Shown: positions 1 to 7,468, counted from the first letter of the stretch. The stretch is 12,906 bases of DNA from Saprospiraceae bacterium (GCA_007128085.1 SKYC01000402.1:1-12906), one strand, 5' to 3'. Notes: generated by a model not told the origin, from the sequence alone. Numbers and translations are program-made.

Positions 1-131
1 CTTCAAAACTCACTCATTGTCTGGACCACTGATTTATTTGATTTCCAGATTTCTCTGATTTTTTTGGTGGAACTTGGTATTTACCATTCGTTTAGATTGC
101 TAACTTTTTAAAATTATCGCGATGCTTTGCC

Positions 132-197
132 TTTGCCACGCCAAGGCCTGGTAAACTCCCTTTGCCACGCCAGGGCGTGGTAAACTCCCTTTGCGCC
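132..197. repeat. 29-bp tandem repeat with internal hairpin, upstream of uvrA
   Basis: Two adjacent copies of a 29-bp unit (132-160 and 161-189) are followed by a short start of a third copy (190-195). Each begins TTTGCCACGCC and ends GGTAAACTCCC. The second copy holds the inverted repeat CCACGCC-AG-GGCGTGG (164-179), while the first has a broken right arm (GGCCTGG). There is no spacer between copies, so this is not CRISPR-like. It may be a remnant of a dispersed palindromic repeat family; its function is unknown. The rest of 1-260 shows no gene I can support. Confidence 0.75.
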
Positions 198-260
198 TTT
201 CCGCGGGCTTTTCGGAAAAATGACCGACGGGCATTTAAAATAAAACCGGAGGTAAACATG

Positions 261-290
261 TTTGCGCTAAAGCTGTTTTTTATATCTTTA
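261..290 (+). promoter_or_regulatory. Likely uvrA promoter (Bacteroidota type)
   Basis: TTTG at 261-264, an 18-bp spacer and TATCTTTA at 283-290 fit the Bacteroidota consensus TTG-N17-23-TAnnTTTG with one mismatch in the last base of the -7 box. The predicted start site near 297 would leave a leader of about 20 nt before the uvrA ATG at 316. No LexA-type box was recognised, so damage induction cannot be argued from the sequence. Confidence 0.5.
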
Positions 291-315
291 TCGGTTAAAC
301 CCCTTCAAAAAATAC

Positions 316-3183
316 ATGACATCCAAAATTGCTAAAAATTCTCCAAGAGTGAAAACTACCGGCTCATCGAGTCGGTATCAAATTCATATCAAGGGCGCCA
401 AAAGCAACAACCTGAAGAATATTGAATTGGTGCTGCCCAAAGGAAATCTCATCGTCGTCTGCGGTTTGTCGGGTTCCGGTAAATCCTCACTGGTCATGGA
501 CACCCTTTATGCCGAAGGACAGAGGCGATATGTGGAGAGTTTGTCCTCCTATGCCCGCCAGTTTATGGAACGCATGAAAAAACCGGATGTCGAATTCATC
601 AAGGGACTGAGCCCGGCCATTGCCGTGGAACAAAAAACCGCCAATCGAAATGCCCGCTCCACGGTCGGTTCTACCACCGAAATTTACGATTTTCTTCGGC
701 TTTTATACGCCAGAGCCGCAAAGACCATATCGCCCGTTTCCGGCAAAGAAGTCATACGACACCAGGTATCCGATATCGTGGATTACATTCTGTCGCTTGA
801 TGAGGGCAGTAAAATCATTTTAACCAGTCCACTCAATGGCTCCTCCGACCGAACTTTAAGTGAGGAGATAAAAATCCTCATTCAAAGGGGATTCACCCGG
901 GTAATGCGTGAGGGCCAACAGGTTTATCTGGAAGATTTGCTGGATAGCGGAGAGGGGTTTCTGAATAAAAAACCAAAAGATCTCGATGCGGGTTTACGGA
1001 TAATCGTGGATCGCTTTGTGGTGAAAAAAGGAGAGGAAGAGCTGAAAAGGAGAATGGCGGATTCCGTTCAGACAGCCTTTATAGAAGGCGGCGGAAGTTG
1101 TTGTGTAGAATCGCCCGGGGGTGAAAAAAAGGTTTTCAACAATCGCTTTGAAGCAGACGGCATTACTTTTTTAGACCCCACCCCCAACCTTTTTAATTAC
1201 AACAACGCCTACGGTGCCTGCCCGAGCTGCGAGGGGTACGGAAAAGTGCTCGGCATCGATGAAAACAAAGTCATCCCCAATCCCGGTCTTTCGATTTATG
1301 AGGGCGCAGTGGCTTGTTGGTCGGGGGCAAAATCCGACCGGTATCTACAAAAAGTAATCGATCACGCGCACGAATACAAACTCCGCGTTACCACCCCGTA
1401 CAGGGACCTGTCCGACAGTGAAAAAGAATTGCTTTGGAAGGGAACGCCTCTCTTCAAGGGAATTGACGATTATTTTGCACGGGTAGGATCCAAGAGTTAC
1501 AAAATTCAAAACCGGGTTCTGTTGTCGCGCTACAGAGGCCGAACCCGCTGTCCGGTTTGTAAGGGCAGCCGTTTGAAAAAAGAAGCACTTTATGTTCTTT
1601 ACAACGGAAAACATCTGGGGGAATTGATGAACCTCCCCATCAGGGATCTCCACCGGTTTTTCGTCGACCATCAACCGGATGAAACCACCGCAAAAATCGC
1701 CGACCGACTGTTGCTCGAAATAAAAACACGCCTGGGCACTATGGTCAGAATAGGCCTCGGTTACCTCACCCTGGATCGGATATCCTCTACGCTCAGTGGT
1801 GGAGAACTGCAGCGAATCAACCTCACACGTTTATTGAGTTCCAACCTGACCCAATCCCTCTACATTCTGGATGAACCCAGCATCGGCCTCCACCCCAAAG
1901 ACACCCATAACCTCCTGCAGGTACTCAAAGACCTGAGAGACCTGTCCAATACCGTAATCGTGGTAGAACACGAAGAGGACATCATCAGAAATGCCGATTA
2001 CCTACTCGAAATTGGACCCGGTGCGGGAATAAACGGCGGTGAAGTGGTATTCAGCGGTGCGATAAAAGACATGTTTGCAGACGCGTCCAACAGTCTGACA
2101 GCCGCCTACCTGAAGGGCACCCAAATGGTAAAAATACCCAACAACAGAAAAAAACCCACGGAATTTTTAGAGTTGAAGGGTGCCAGGTGCCACAATATAA
2201 GGGATATCGATGTGAGCATTCCACTCAATGCACTGACCGTAGTTACCGGTGTATCCGGATCCGGAAAATCCACTCTGATAAGAGAAGTGCTCTACCCTGC
2301 GCTCCGGCAAAAACTGGGCGATGATTACATTCACCAGGGTGACCGTTGGCAGTCCTTGGAAGGGGCTTACAATTCGCTCAATCATGTGGAATGGGTATCT
2401 CAAAAACCCATAGGAAGATCGTCGAGATCCAATCCGGTCACCTATATCAAAGCTTACGACGAGATCAGAAAACTGATGAGCGATCAACAGCTGTCAAAAA
2501 TAAAGGGATACGAACCCCGGCACTTCAGTTTCAACGTAAAGGGAGGGCGCTGCCCGGAATGTGAAGGAGAGGGATACGTAACAGTAGAAATGCAGTTCCT
2601 CGCGGATGTGTCTCTGTTGTGCGATAACTGCAAGGGAAAGCGGTTCAAACACGACGTCCTGCAGGTAAAATACAGGGGTAAAAACATATACAACATCCTG
2701 GAGATGTCCGTAGAAGAATCGCTCGATTTTTTCCGCGAAGAACCCAATATTGTAAAAAAACTTCAACCACTGAGCGATGTGGGCCTCGACTATATCAAAC
2801 TCGGCCAGTCCTCCAGCACGCTCTCAGGGGGGGAGGCACAGCGCGTCAAACTGGCTTCCTTTCTGCTATCCGGCAGTCAGGGCCAAAACACCATCTTCAT
2901 TTTTGATGAACCCACCACAGGACTGCATTTTCACGACATTAACAAACTGCTAAAAGCCCTTTCAGACCTCATGGACAATGGACATACGGTTTTGATTATA
3001 GAGCACAATTTAGAAGTGATTAAAAGTGCAGATTGGGTGATTGACCTCGGTCCCGAAGGAGGCGATCGGGGAGGAGAGCTCGTTTTTCAGGGAAATACCA
3101 CCGATTTGACGGAAGTAAAAAATTCCCATACCGGAAAATTTCTGCGGGAGAAGTTATTGAGCGAAAAAGGTCAAAAGGGTTAA
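316..3183 (+). CDS. uvrA: Excinuclease ABC subunit A (UvrA)
   Basis: UvrA is the damage-sensing ATPase of nucleotide excision repair; as a dimer it loads UvrB onto distorted DNA. The product has 955 residues, normal for the family, and both ABC ATPase halves are complete. Half one has Walker A GLSGSGKS (50-57), signature LSGGELQR (493-500) and Walker B YILDEPS (516-522). Half two has Walker A GVSGSGKS (645-652), signature LSGGEAQR (836-843) and Walker B FIFDEP (861-866). Zinc-module cysteines are visible at C302/C305 with C412/C415, and at C746/C749 with C769/C772, the latter pairs 19 residues apart. The segment SPVSGKEV near residue 139, without the CP-C pair of proteobacterial UvrA, is typical of Bacteroidota as I recall them. 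The ATG at 316 starts a short basic tail before the first conserved strand. There is no Shine-Dalgarno. The stop is only 7 bp from that of the convergent lipoprotein gene, and no terminator is visible. Confidence 0.98.
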   Translation: MTSKIAKNSPRVKTTGSSSRYQIHIKGAKSNNLKNIELVLPKGNLIVVCGLSGSGKSSLVMDTLYAEGQRRYVESLSSYARQFMERMKKPDVEFIKGLSPAIAVEQKTANRNARSTVGSTTEIYDFLRLLYARAAKTISPVSGKEVIRHQVSDIVDYILSLDEGSKIILTSPLNGSSDRTLSEEIKILIQRGFTRVMREGQQVYLEDLLDSGEGFLNKKPKDLDAGLRIIVDRFVVKKGEEELKRRMADSVQTAFIEGGGSCCVESPGGEKKVFNNRFEADGITFLDPTPNLFNYNNAYGACPSCEGYGKVLGIDENKVIPNPGLSIYEGAVACWSGAKSDRYLQKVIDHAHEYKLRVTTPYRDLSDSEKELLWKGTPLFKGIDDYFARVGSKSYKIQNRVLLSRYRGRTRCPVCKGSRLKKEALYVLYNGKHLGELMNLPIRDLHRFFVDHQPDETTAKIADRLLLEIKTRLGTMVRIGLGYLTLDRISSTLSGGELQRINLTRLLSSNLTQSLYILDEPSIGLHPKDTHNLLQVLKDLRDLSNTVIVVEHEEDIIRNADYLLEIGPGAGINGGEVVFSGAIKDMFADASNSLTAAYLKGTQMVKIPNNRKKPTEFLELKGARCHNIRDIDVSIPLNALTVVTGVSGSGKSTLIREVLYPALRQKLGDDYIHQGDRWQSLEGAYNSLNHVEWVSQKPIGRSSRSNPVTYIKAYDEIRKLMSDQQLSKIKGYEPRHFSFNVKGGRCPECEGEGYVTVEMQFLADVSLLCDNCKGKRFKHDVLQVKYRGKNIYNILEMSVEESLDFFREEPNIVKKLQPLSDVGLDYIKLGQSSSTLSGGEAQRVKLASFLLSGSQGQNTIFIFDEPTTGLHFHDINKLLKALSDLMDNGHTVLIIEHNLEVIKSADWVIDLGPEGGDRGGELVFQGNTTDLTEVKNSHTGKFLREKLLSEKGQKG

Positions 3184-3190
3184 ATCCGGA

Positions 3191-4009
3191 TTACTTGATT
3201 TCAACATCAAAAACCAATGGAGTGGCCTGGTTGTTTACTCCATCTCTGACTTCCAAATAAAACTTGTAATCCCCCCTTACCAAAGAATTGGGAATTTCAA
3301 ACTCGATACCGGTTTCCTTGGAGAGTTGATCGCTGTTCAGATCAACCACATTGGCCGTAAAAACATTGTTGCTGTTGATGGCGCGGTAACTCAATTCTAT
3401 CCGCGCATTTCCCCCGAAATTAAAAGGTTTATTGTCCGATACCGCCAACCCAATGGCAAATACATCCCCTCTGTTGAAAACCAACTGATGCTCTGTAGGG
3501 CTGATTACCGAAAATTCCGGTGGAATGGAGTCCAGGGGGTTGATGAGAGTTACACTCCAAAAATCGGTAGCGGGGGTGGTGTTGCCCGCCTGATCTACCA
3601 CCCTCAACTGAAGGTGGTAATTTCCGGCAGTGACCATTTCAGGGACTTCATAGATTAGTGATTTTTCAACGGCTTTTCCCTCCAGGTCAATCAAATCCAG
3701 AACAATCCAATCTTCCGTAGAAAGTGTGCGGTGTCCGTGACAATCAAAATTGGGATGAACATCGACCTTCAATTGAGACAGAGCCCGATCGTCGGTAATT
3801 AAGACATCCATCCGAAGTTTTTCACCCCCTTTGAGAGGAATGACCCGATCTTCGGGTTCGCCGCAGATGATCCCTTCACCCGGCTCCGGTAGAATCTCCA
3901 TAAATTCAATCTCCGGGGGTGTCCGATCTGCATCATCCTTATCACAGGACACCATGACCATAGATGAAATCAATAGCAAGCCGAAAGTCTGTAGAAAATA
4001 ATACCTCAT
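3191..4009 (-). CDS. DUF4625-type lipoprotein, two Ig-like domains
   Basis: This encodes a 272-residue predicted lipoprotein. An upstream ATG at 4081 is in frame, but I chose the ATG at 4009: it puts a hydrophobic signal sequence at 5-20 and a lipobox VMVSC with acceptor Cys22 right at the N-terminus, and the longer form would run through the neighbour's promoter and start. After Cys22 comes an acidic linker (DKDDAD), then two Ig/FN3-like beta domains, about 30-157 and 163-272, each opening with a PPE motif. The first carries VDVHPNFDCHGH (82-93), a His/Asp/Cys cluster that I recognise as the DUF4625 hallmark. The family has no established biochemical role; the cluster suggests metal binding. 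The gene is divergent from the TonB-dependent receptor with 39 bp between start codons, suggesting a shared task at the outer membrane and co-regulation. The DUF4625 call is from motif memory, not a profile search. Confidence 0.85.
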   Translation of the reverse strand: MRYYFLQTFGLLLISSMVMVSCDKDDADRTPPEIEFMEILPEPGEGIICGEPEDRVIPLKGGEKLRMDVLITDDRALSQLKVDVHPNFDCHGHRTLSTEDWIVLDLIDLEGKAVEKSLIYEVPEMVTAGNYHLQLRVVDQAGNTTPATDFWSVTLINPLDSIPPEFSVISPTEHQLVFNRGDVFAIGLAVSDNKPFNFGGNARIELSYRAINSNNVFTANVVDLNSDQLSKETGIEFEIPNSLVRGDYKFYLEVRDGVNNQATPLVFDVEIK

Positions 4010-4023
4010 AAGCGCAGTTTGTG

Positions 4024-4031
4024 CAAAATTA
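4024..4031 (-). promoter_or_regulatory. -7 box for the DUF4625 lipoprotein gene
   Basis: Read on the minus strand, 4031-4024 is TAATTTTG, a full match to TAnnTTTG. The predicted start site near 4018 leaves a leader of about 10 nt before the ATG at 4009. No clear TTG -33 box lies 17-23 bp upstream, where the dyad at 4042-4056 sits instead. The promoter may therefore be weak or controlled from that dyad. Confidence 0.45.
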
Positions 4032-4034
4032 ACA

Positions 4035-4057
4035 CTATTTTTGCAACTATGTTGCAT
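4035..4057 (+). promoter_or_regulatory. Receptor promoter -7 box fused to a Fur-family-like dyad operator
   Basis: TATTTTTG at 4036-4043 matches TAnnTTTG exactly. Its last two bases begin the dyad TGCAACT-A-TGTTGCA (4042-4056), a 7-1-7 arrangement with one mismatched pair. The receptor start codon (4049-4051) lies at the dyad centre. The same 23-bp module occurs on the minus strand at 7446-7424 with 20 of 23 identities. A repressor bound here would cover the -7 box and start site, and might reach the divergent lipoprotein promoter (4024-4031). The -33 match is poor: TTTG at 4018-4021 is only 14 bp away. The Fur-family (Zur-like) assignment is inference from geometry and context. Confidence 0.6.
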
Positions 4058-6433
4058 TTCGAGACAAAAATCAGACGGCACTCAGGCCCGATACCGTTGG
4101 TGTTGCTTTTCATTCTTATGGCGTCTTTTACAGCCACAGAAACCGCAGCACAAATCGTCATAAAAGGCGTCGTTACGGATGAGCGCAGAACCACTCTACC
4201 GGGTGCCACTGTCTGTACTTTCCCCGATACCATTTGTGGAGTTACGGATGAGAGAGGGGTATACGAACTCACCCACCGGAGAATGCCCCAGGAGATCGAA
4301 GTGCGGTATATTGGCTTTAAGACCGTGCGCATCCAAATCGACCCCTTTGAGCCCGAGGATCACTATCACATTGTTTTGCGGCCGTCCTCCGAAGATTTGC
4401 AGGAGGTATTGGTAGAAGAGGACAGAATGAGAAGGGATGTATTTCAATCCGTTACCGTAATTGGGGACGATTTTTTTGAGCGGCAGTCCGCCGGAAACTT
4501 TTCATCTGCACTCTCGGAATTGCCGGGAGTCAGTCATCTGAGTATGGGCGTCGGAGTGGGAAAACCTGTCATTCGGGGATTGTACGCCAACCGACTGACC
4601 GTTTCTGACCACGGGGTAAAACAAGAAAGTCATCAATGGGGAACCGACCACGGCCTGGAAATAGATCAGTACCGGGCCGGCAAAGTAGAAGTAGTGAAAG
4701 GCCCGGCTTCTCTGGAGCACGGCTCCGACGGTCTGGGAGGGGTGCTCAGGCTCAGGCCCGATCCCATTCCCCAGGCGGGCAGCATTGCGGGCTCTGTTTC
4801 ACTCATCGGCAAGTCCAACAACAAGCATTTGGGAGGCAATGTCTATCTGGCGGGATCGGGAAAACACTTTTTTGCCTCCGGCAACCTATCCCATCAGTCA
4901 TTTGCGGATTACCGGGTTCCCGCCGATCGATTTATTTACAACACCTTCGAACTACCCATCATCAATCGCCGCTTAAAAAATACAGCGGGAAATGAAACGG
5001 CCATGTCGCTTACAGCAGGTTACAGGGACGACAAAAACCTTCTCAGAATTTTTTACTCCCGCTACCATCAGGAATCGGGAATTTTCTCGGGGGCTGTGGG
5101 CATACCCAGATCCTATCTGCTACAAGATGTCGGGGACGACCGGAATATCGATTTCCCGAGTCAGGAGGTCACCCATCAAAAGTGGATACTTCAATACGTT
5201 TACAACCTCAGTAAAAGCCGAAACCTGGAAATAACCGCGGGCTTTCAGGACAACCTCAGGAGGGAGTATTCCTTCCCCGAATTCCACGCCATACCCCTGA
5301 GCGGCAGCAACCTCAGAAAGGCATTGGAACTTCACCTTCAAACCATGAGCCTGGATGTCAAGTACCAGAGAGAGTCGGATTACAAACTCGGTTTTAACCT
5401 TCAGCATCAAAGTAATTCCATAGGAGGGTACGACTATTTTCTGCCTCCCTTTGAGGTGTTCCGTGCCGGAATGTACGGCACCAAAGAATGGAAACTCAAC
5501 GATCTCATGAGGTGGACTGCAGGACTGCGGCTGGACTACGGTACCAATACGTCGGAAAAAGGGGGTAGAAAAGTCTGGTCGACCTCCGGTGAAGTCATTG
5601 ATTCACTGGTTTCCCCGGCCACTGAAAATCGATTTTTTAACTTCGGTGCATCGGCGGGTTTTATCCGAAAATTCCAATCCACAGAAGGACTGGAATTGTT
5701 CGGACATCTAGGTAAGAGTTTTCGAATACCCTATCCCGTTGAAACCTCTGCCAACGGTGTTCATCACGGAACTTTCAGGCACGAAGTCGGAAGGGAGGAT
5801 CTGGAATCCGAACACGGATATCAACTGGATATCGGACTCCGGTATTTTGCCAGCAATTGGCTGATCTCTTTCACGCCTTTTTTCAACTATTTTCACAATT
5901 ATATATACCTCAGGCCCTCCGCCGGATTTTCAAGCCTGCCCGACGCGGGCCAACTCTACCTGTACGAACAACACCATGTAATTTTTACGGGATTCGAACT
6001 GGAGTGGGAATACAGCTTTCACCGGGGATTTAAATTTTATCAGGCCATTGAGAGTTTGTGGAATTATAATACCGACACGCGATTACCACTGCCTTTTTCC
6101 CCACCGGCCTCCATCTTTTCATTGCTCTCATTCGAACACACCATCGGAGATAATCTCCCACACCTGAAATGGGACCTCTCCCACCGGTACAGCTTTTCCC
6201 AAAACAGGGTCGACCGAAATGAGAGAACCACCCCCTCTTTTCACCTCATCGACCTGGGCGTTCATTTAAAACTCAACGGATTCTTGAAAGGATCCAGCAT
6301 TGGATTCAGAGTGCAAAACCTGACAGACAACACCTATTTTAACCACCTCAGCAGGTATCGACAACTCGATATTCCGGAGCAGGGCAGAAATTATATCCTC
6401 AGTCTGCGGGTACCCTTCAATCATTATTTTTAG
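4049..6433 (+). CDS. TonB-dependent outer-membrane receptor, ZnuD-like
   Basis: This 794-residue protein is predicted to be a TonB/ExbBD-powered gated barrel that imports a scarce ligand, most likely a metal. An in-frame ATG at 4019 exists, but ATG 4049 places the signal peptide (basic KIRRH, hydrophobic core about 15-26, cut near AAQ at 34-36) correctly and fits the promoter. Domains in order are: a carboxypeptidase-D regulatory-like beta sandwich (about 37-115) common in Bacteroidota receptors; a TonB-box-like LQEVLVEE; a plug (about 130-240) with the classic IRGL and VEVVKGPASL segments; and a barrel to the end, finishing with Phe794 as expected for Bam recognition. In the plug, TDHGLEID (199-206) holds an Asp200-His201 pair resembling a zinc-ligand pair described in meningococcal ZnuD; NGVHHGTFRHE in the barrel is also ZnuD-like. 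Zinc is therefore the favoured cargo, but haem, copper or siderophore cannot be excluded. The gene is divergent from the DUF4625 lipoprotein. Confidence 0.93.
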   Translation: MLHFETKIRRHSGPIPLVLLFILMASFTATETAAQIVIKGVVTDERRTTLPGATVCTFPDTICGVTDERGVYELTHRRMPQEIEVRYIGFKTVRIQIDPFEPEDHYHIVLRPSSEDLQEVLVEEDRMRRDVFQSVTVIGDDFFERQSAGNFSSALSELPGVSHLSMGVGVGKPVIRGLYANRLTVSDHGVKQESHQWGTDHGLEIDQYRAGKVEVVKGPASLEHGSDGLGGVLRLRPDPIPQAGSIAGSVSLIGKSNNKHLGGNVYLAGSGKHFFASGNLSHQSFADYRVPADRFIYNTFELPIINRRLKNTAGNETAMSLTAGYRDDKNLLRIFYSRYHQESGIFSGAVGIPRSYLLQDVGDDRNIDFPSQEVTHQKWILQYVYNLSKSRNLEITAGFQDNLRREYSFPEFHAIPLSGSNLRKALELHLQTMSLDVKYQRESDYKLGFNLQHQSNSIGGYDYFLPPFEVFRAGMYGTKEWKLNDLMRWTAGLRLDYGTNTSEKGGRKVWSTSGEVIDSLVSPATENRFFNFGASAGFIRKFQSTEGLELFGHLGKSFRIPYPVETSANGVHHGTFRHEVGREDLESEHGYQLDIGLRYFASNWLISFTPFFNYFHNYIYLRPSAGFSSLPDAGQLYLYEQHHVIFTGFELEWEYSFHRGFKFYQAIESLWNYNTDTRLPLPFSPPASIFSLLSFEHTIGDNLPHLKWDLSHRYSFSQNRVDRNERTTPSFHLIDLGVHLKLNGFLKGSSIGFRVQNLTDNTYFNHLSRYRQLDIPEQGRNYILSLRVPFNHYF

Positions 6434-6542
6434 TTTCTCATCCCCGCTTCACCTAAATACATGACAAAAAATATTTTAACTCCTCGGTCTTGATGATCTT
6501 TAAATAATTGTCGTGGGCTATTTGGGTCTTTTTTATTGCTTC

Positions 6543-6650
6543 CTTCGAGAGCCCTTCGACAGGCTAAGGGACCACCTCAGGCAGCGGATAGTTGAGTCTG
6601 GAAACGGTAGTCCGGTGTCCGAGGTGATTCCTGTCGAAGGGCTCTCGAAG
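6543..6650. repeat. ~108-bp long inverted repeat, REP/MITE-like
   Basis: A perfect 21-bp left arm (6543-6563, starting CTTCGAGAGCCC) is matched by its reverse complement at 6630-6650. Inside, the pairing continues imperfectly: CACCTC near 6575 pairs with GAGGTG at 6621-6626, separated from the outer arms by mismatches. The element sits between the convergent ends of the receptor and the small lipoprotein gene. It has no coding capacity. The motif family (CCTTCGACAGGCT...) resembles short palindromic elements dispersed in many genomes, though I recall this only in general terms. As RNA it would form a long hairpin and could stop or protect the receptor transcript, which has no other visible terminator. 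I see no gene elsewhere in 6434-6824. Confidence 0.85.
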
Positions 6651-6716
6651 CCCCGGAAGTTATCCCCATAACATCCTCAAAACTGCGCGCTGACTCCCTT
6701 TTAAACATAGAAGCAC

Positions 6717-6747
6717 AAAAAAAGGGGAATCACTTTTGATCCCCCTT
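6717..6747 (-). terminator. Intrinsic terminator of the small His-rich lipoprotein gene
   Basis: On the minus strand, AAGGGGGATC (6747-6738) pairs with GATTCCCCTT (6731-6722) at nine of ten positions around a 6-nt loop. A run of seven T follows (plus-strand A at 6717-6723). It lies about 78 bp past the stop codon of the minus-strand gene. On the plus strand the hairpin is not followed by a T run, so it should act mainly in the minus direction. Confidence 0.75.
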
Positions 6748-6824
6748 ATTAAAATTTCTGCACTGGTGATCCAAAACAAAAAAGAAATGGAAAATGTGAT
6801 TACAAGTTTTGGGTACAGAAAAAC

Positions 6825-7250
6825 TTACTCTTTAGAAAATTCAATCTGAGATTCCACATGCTCGTGGCCATCGTGATCCAATGCCGCCCGAACATTCAGA
6901 ATAAATGAGGTTCCGGAGGAATATTCAGAGATATCCAATGTCTCGTCAAATGTATAGATGGGGTTGTGAAGGTGAACGTGAAAGTCCAGTACTTTATCTG
7001 AAGCATCGTCTGCGGGATACAACTCAATGTATATGTCGTGGTTTTCATCTGTTGCAATCACCTCCAGACTGATCAGTAGGTTTTCGGCCTCTTCAGCGGA
7101 AACTATCTGGTTTTCCTCAGGGTGAAAAATTTGAATGCTTATTTCATTTCCATCGTCGTGATCGTGATTGTGGTCGTCGTCGCTGTCACATCCAACAAAT
7201 AAAAAGGCACCCATCATAAGGCATAAAAAGAGTTTTAAATCGAGTTTCAT
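6825..7250 (-). CDS. Small His/Asp-rich lipoprotein, possibly DUF4625-like
   Basis: This is a 141-residue predicted lipoprotein. A basic start and hydrophobic core (about 6-19) lead to the lipobox FVGC with acceptor Cys21. Directly after comes an acidic, His-rich tether, DSDDDHNHDHDDG (22-34), then one Ig-like beta domain (about 36-138) beginning ISIQIFHPEE. Further His clusters are FHVHLH (90-95) and DHDGHEH (125-131). I count 11 histidines, most paired with Asp or Glu, which strongly suggests binding of a transition metal such as zinc. The domain pattern resembles a single domain of the lipoprotein encoded at 3191-4009, so it may be a diverged relative, but I am not certain of the family. 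It is transcribed towards the receptor gene, carries the same promoter/operator about 180 nt upstream and ends in its own terminator. A metal scavenger or donor at the cell surface is inferred, not shown. Confidence 0.87.
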   Translation of the reverse strand: MKLDLKLFLCLMMGAFLFVGCDSDDDHNHDHDDGNEISIQIFHPEENQIVSAEEAENLLISLEVIATDENHDIYIELYPADDASDKVLDFHVHLHNPIYTFDETLDISEYSSGTSFILNVRAALDHDGHEHVESQIEFSKE

Positions 7251-7423
7251 GTTTTAAGTTTTATTGAGTTATTATTAAACCACACTGAGCAAGCAAGTGG
7301 GCGGATCATGGAAAAAACTATGTTCTCAAAGTCAAATCGGCTTTTCCATCCAATCTACCGTCATTAAAGTGACATCCTTGAAATTTGTTATTAAATTACA
7401 TCACCATATAGACTTCAATCTTC

Positions 7424-7468
7424 ATGCAACAGTGTTGCAAATATAGCTTTATTTCAGATGCCCACAAA
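7424..7468 (-). promoter_or_regulatory. Promoter plus perfect 7-1-7 dyad operator for the small lipoprotein gene
   Basis: On the minus strand there is TTTG (7468-7465), a 19-bp spacer and TATATTTG (7445-7438), an ideal Bacteroidota promoter. The -7 box runs into the perfect dyad TGCAACA-C-TGTTGCA (7439-7425). The expected start site, near 7431, falls within the dyad, so a bound protein should block transcription. The 23 bases 7446-7424 match 4035-4057 at 20 positions. The leader to the ATG at 7250 would be about 180 nt. Within it, an ATG at 7425 opens a 9-codon frame (MKIEVYMVM, stop at 7396) that may be chance. Confidence 0.65.

Noticed and set aside
1..111. Frame open from the window edge to a stop at 109-111
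   Set aside because: Thirty-seven codons without a stop is not unusual by chance, the encoded peptide has no recognisable feature, and the sequence is AT-rich non-coding-like. A gene tail cannot be excluded.
132..195. Possible CRISPR array
   Set aside because: The two 29-bp copies are directly adjacent with no spacers, and no cas genes are present.
4010..4081. Longer N-terminus for the DUF4625 lipoprotein (ATG at 4081)
   Set aside because: It would bury the lipobox signal sequence behind 24 extra residues and overlap the divergent receptor gene. ATG 4009 gives a canonical lipoprotein start.
4636..4995. 119-codon frame inside the receptor gene
   Set aside because: It is an out-of-frame shadow of a strongly supported TonB-dependent receptor, with an atypical composition.
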